NCBI GenBank assembly: GCA_030433215.1
Contig: JAUIMC010000003.1
Coordinates: forward strand, 62,001 to 126,000
DNA length: 64,000 nucleotides
DNA from: Alphaproteobacteria bacterium
GTDB lineage: Bacteria; Pseudomonadota; Alphaproteobacteria; Caulobacterales; Parvularculaceae
Direction: 5' to 3'
The translations under genes and the position numbers were made by a program. Positions 63,784-64,000 of the stretch are shown in pieces (position 1 is the stretch's first letter; each line of letters opens with the position of its first letter). The notes below the pieces were generated by a model. It searched no databases. It was not told the origin of the DNA and saw nothing but the letters and a program-made list of their open reading frames with translations.

Positions 63784-64000
63784 CGGTCGGGCTCCTGGAT
63801 TCCTGAATCTTCAGTTTGTTTGTCGGTCAGCGCATCGAGCAGCGCTTCGAACATCGCGAGAAGCCGGTTCATCGATTGAAGGGCTTCCTCGGCCTTGCCC
63901 TCGTGAGCGGCGAGACGCCGGTCCATGGTCCGAAGTCGCTCGGCGATTCCCTCGAAATCGGCGCCGGACAAGCCTTTCAGGATCAGATCCCGCGCGACGC
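63780..64000 (-). CDS. Small helical protein upstream of TraD (5' end outside window)
   Basis: The leftward frame is open to the window edge (VARDLILKGLSGADFEGIAE visible before the first possible TTG start at 63971), so the gene begins beyond 64 kb. The visible part is amphipathic and helical (RLRTMDRRLAAHEGKAEEAL, QSMNRLLAMFEALLDALTDK) and could form a coiled coil. The position just before TraD, with a 4-base overlap, fits a mobilisation accessory protein, but no family is recognised. Confidence 0.6.
   Translation of the reverse strand, partial: VARDLILKGLSGADFEGIAERLRTMDRRLAAHEGKAEEALQSMNRLLAMFEALLDALTDKQTEDSGIQEPDR

Noticed and set aside
37094-64000. CRISPR array or a second tRNA-Leu attachment site
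   Set aside because: No regularly spaced repeats, and no further copy of the tRNA 3' end, were seen on reading the intergenic regions; a diverged short att repeat could be missed by eye.

Overview
The window is high-GC alphaproteobacterial chromosome, most likely from the Caulobacterales/Parvularculales-type marine groups. The evidence is a DivL-type cell-cycle kinase with tyrosine in place of the phospho-accepting histidine, a TTAA-N7-TTAA CtrA-like box, a giant 1630-residue NAD-glutamate dehydrogenase, the rpe-heparinase-purH neighbourhood, and TonB/FecIR and ECF-sigma/Ser-Thr-kinase signalling pairs. I identify no species.

Positions 1-37,000 are ordinary core chromosome. In order they carry: the 3' part of a divL homologue and a TPR protein (1-2.4 kb); a membrane protein behind a CtrA-like box; glutamate dehydrogenase; a leftward block rpe > heparinase-like > nucleotide-sugar dehydratase > purH (8.5-13.7 kb); an aldo-keto reductase and a SnoaL-like protein; YggT-DUF167-FolD; tRNA-Ala(CGC). 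Next come a redox cassette (Tat-exported flavin oxidase plus 1-Cys peroxiredoxin, divergent from an AraC regulator), an ECF sigma/Ser-Thr kinase pair, an aldehyde dehydrogenase/GMC alcohol oxidase pair, a three-gene ATP-grasp/7TM-transglutaminase/zinc-protease operon, glmS, a 2OG-Fe(II) oxygenase with galE, and an NDUFA9-like reductase.

At 37.0 kb a tRNA-Leu(CAG) gene is followed by a P4-type tyrosine integrase on the same strand, and base composition becomes visibly more AT-rich. This looks like the left end of an integrated element. Its first cargo (38.6-46.2 kb) is a defence island: a McrA-like HNH endonuclease, then two divergent operons sharing a control region of about 170 bp. The leftward operon is AbiEi antitoxin - AbiEii nucleotidyltransferase toxin - TIR-domain protein, with overlapping or nearly abutting genes. 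The rightward operon is a minimal nucleotidyltransferase (DUF6932-like) - HTH/ImmA-IrrE metallopeptidase - 'beta'-family protein, met tail-to-tail by a sce7726-like PD-(D/E)XK nuclease. I consider these the best candidates for a previously undescribed system. Each has a palindromic operator, and the rightward promoter appears to make a leaderless mRNA.

Positions 46.5-60 kb hold a small orphan protein, an XRE regulator, and a cell-surface signalling/proteolysis locus: ECF sigma, FecR anti-sigma, TonB receptor with STN domain, secreted metzincin-like protease, then a DUF6491-like lipoprotein and an M16 lipoprotein peptidase. Positions 60-64 kb carry a degraded stretch followed by a leftward conjugation block: a helicase-less MobF relaxase, a TraD-like coupling ATPase and a small protein running off the window. 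The simplest reading is one integrative conjugative element from tRNA-Leu to beyond 64 kb. No second attachment site was seen in the window, so the element could instead end earlier and the conjugation genes belong to a second element.
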